Origin: JBOHSA01 sp050732995
GTDB taxonomy: Bacteria > Gemmatimonadota > Gemmatimonadetes > Gemmatimonadales > GWC2-71-9
DNA length: 6,502 nucleotides
Assembly (NCBI GenBank): GCA_050732995.1
Contig: JBOHSA010000094.1
Location: 1 to 6,502 of the forward strand
Direction of reading: 5' to 3'
Part shown: in pieces, positions 5,418 to 6,502 of the stretch
Position numbering within the stretch: position 1 is the stretch's first letter
How the letters are laid out: each line of letters begins with the position of its first letter
Translations under genes and position numbers: made by a program
Notes under the pieces: generated by a model
The model's database searches: none
Told to the model about the DNA's origin: nothing
The model's input: only the letters and a program-made list of their open reading frames with translations

Positions 5418-6502
5418 ATGAGCGACGCGCCCCCCATCCCCCCTCGCCGCATCCTGCTCGCGGATGCCGACGCGTTTTACGTCGCGGTCGCGAGGCTGGT
5501 GGACCCGGACGGGGCGGGGAAGACCGCCCTCCTGATCGTGGGCGGGTCGGCCGAGCGTCGGGGCGTGGTGACGTCGGCCTCCTACGAGGCCCGGGCCTAC
5601 GGCGTCCGGTCCGCCATGCCGATGGGCCGGGCCGTGCGCCTCTGTCCCAACGCCCAGGTCGTGCCGGTGCCCTGGTCCGCCTGCGCGAAGAAAAGCGAGG
5701 AGATCCGCGCGGTCCTCGAGCGGTTCGCGCCGGCCGTGGAGCGCGCCTCAAGCGACGAGTTCTATCTCGACCTCTCCGGCACCGAGCGGCTCTATGCCGG
5801 CGAGCCGCTGGGGGCGACCGCCCGTCGGATCCGTGCGGCCGCGCTCCGGGAGACCGGTCTTTCCATCTCGATCGGCGGAGGGACGTCGAAGCTCGTCGCC
5901 AAGCTGGCGGCGGGCGTGGCCAAGCCGCGCCCGGGCCAGACGGGCGACGGCGTGTACGTGGTCGAGCCCGGGGACGAGGCGGCCTTCCTGCGCCGGTTCG
6001 CGCTCGCCGACCTTCCATCGGTGGGCCCGAAGTTCCAGGAGCGGCTCGACCGGGTCCGGTTGCGGACCGTGGAGGACGTGCTCGCGCTCGACCGCCGGGC
6101 GCTGGTCGCCCGGTTGGGGGCGCGTGCCGGCGCGTGGCTACACGATCGCGTGCGCGGCCTGGATCCGTCGCCCGTCGAGCCCCGGCGGGACCCCAAGTCG
6201 ATCAGCCGGGACGAGACCTTCCCCTGCGACCTGACCGACGATGAGGCGCTGGGGCGCGCGCTCCTTTCCCTGGTGGATCGCGCCACGACCGATCTGCGCG
6301 AGGGGGGGTTCGCCGCCCGGACGGTAACGGTGAAGCTGCGGGATGCGGATTTCACCACACGGCAGGCCGGCCGCACACTCGCCGAGCCCGTGCGCTCGGA
6401 CCGCGCCGTGTTCGCGGTCGCCAAGACGCTGCTCGCCAGGCTGCGCGCCGCGCGCCGAGTGCCCGCGCGCCTGCTGGGCGTCTCGCTGGCGCAGCTCGTG
6501 CC
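5418..6502 (+). CDS. dinB: Y-family DNA polymerase, Pol IV/DinB type (3' end cut by window edge)
   Basis: Error-prone translesion polymerase that copies past damaged bases in the cytoplasm. 361 codons are visible without a stop; Pol IV proteins are usually about 350-420 aa, so only the tail is missing. The palm begins ILLADADAFYVAV with catalytic Asp16 and probable steric-gate Tyr21. The second acidic pair is Asp113-Glu114 in SSDEFYLDLSGTERLY. The fingers carry GGSAERRGVVTSASYEAR and YGVRSAMPMGRAVRLCP (residues 42-77). SIGGGTSKLVAKLA (about 151-164) and the helix-hairpin-helix LPSVGPKFQERL (199-210) form the thumb, and SISRDETF (261-268) leads into the little-finger domain. The Glu usual in the AxVE motif after the steric gate is Ala25 here; it is not one of the metal ligands. 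All catalytic residues are present, so it should be active, unlike ImuB. ATG at 5418 has AGGA 10 nt upstream and follows the small membrane gene, likely co-transcribed. ImuB is the alternative and is disfavoured by the intact acidic triad. Confidence 0.95.
   Translation, partial: MSDAPPIPPRRILLADADAFYVAVARLVDPDGAGKTALLIVGGSAERRGVVTSASYEARAYGVRSAMPMGRAVRLCPNAQVVPVPWSACAKKSEEIRAVLERFAPAVERASSDEFYLDLSGTERLYAGEPLGATARRIRAAALRETGLSISIGGGTSKLVAKLAAGVAKPRPGQTGDGVYVVEPGDEAAFLRRFALADLPSVGPKFQERLDRVRLRTVEDVLALDRRALVARLGARAGAWLHDRVRGLDPSPVEPRRDPKSISRDETFPCDLTDDEALGRALLSLVDRATTDLREGGFAARTVTVKLRDADFTTRQAGRTLAEPVRSDRAVFAVAKTLLARLRAARRVPARLLGVSLAQLV

Noticed and set aside
4936..6018. 360-codon minus-strand frame covering the divergent promoter and the polymerase start
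   Set aside because: Arg/Pro-rich shadow sequence that crosses the start of the polymerase and the intergenic region; no family resemblance.

Overview
The window is about 70% GC by eye, gene-dense, with strong G/C preference at third codon positions. The gene content suggests a soil- or sediment-type bacterium of the Gemmatimonadota or a nearby group. The clues are a Y-family polymerase with the motifs LLADADAFY and SISRDETF, a very large secreted VPS10/BNR-repeat protein, and glycine-rich small membrane proteins. This taxonomic guess rests on remembered family resemblance and was not searched.

Layout. On the minus strand a compact five-gene run reads from 5119 down past the left edge. It encodes a secreted 1041-aa VPS10/sortilin-type beta-propeller protein, an 18-bp gap, an exported or membrane 178-aa protein of unknown function, a 166-aa DinB/YfiT-fold metal protein, DNA-3-methyladenine glycosylase I (Tag), and the N-terminal third of a geranylgeranyl-reductase-family flavoprotein. 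The last three junctions are 4-base stop/start overlaps (ATGA, CTGA, ATGA), so the set is probably one translationally coupled operon. The tag gene has no usable ATG, GTG or TTG at its conserved N-terminus. A CTG preceded by GGAG gives a protein that lines up residue for residue with E. coli Tag.

A 95-bp divergent intergenic region (5120-5214) separates this run from plus-strand genes: a 63-codon two-helix membrane protein that is frameshifted in this sequence, and 12 bp later a Y-family DNA polymerase (Pol IV/DinB type) that runs off the right edge nearly complete.

How the genes work together. Tag excises 3-methyladenine, and Pol IV-type enzymes copy past such lesions, so the two sides share a DNA-damage theme, though no SOS operator was seen. 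The VPS10-like protein and the unknown exported protein act outside the cytoplasm and have no clear link to repair; the arrangement may be a housekeeping operon of mixed function. No RNA genes, mobile elements, CRISPR arrays or clear terminators were seen. I did not find a convincing new multi-gene system. The best leads are the frameshifted small gene, the CTG start, and a ten-G tract inside the unknown membrane protein gene.
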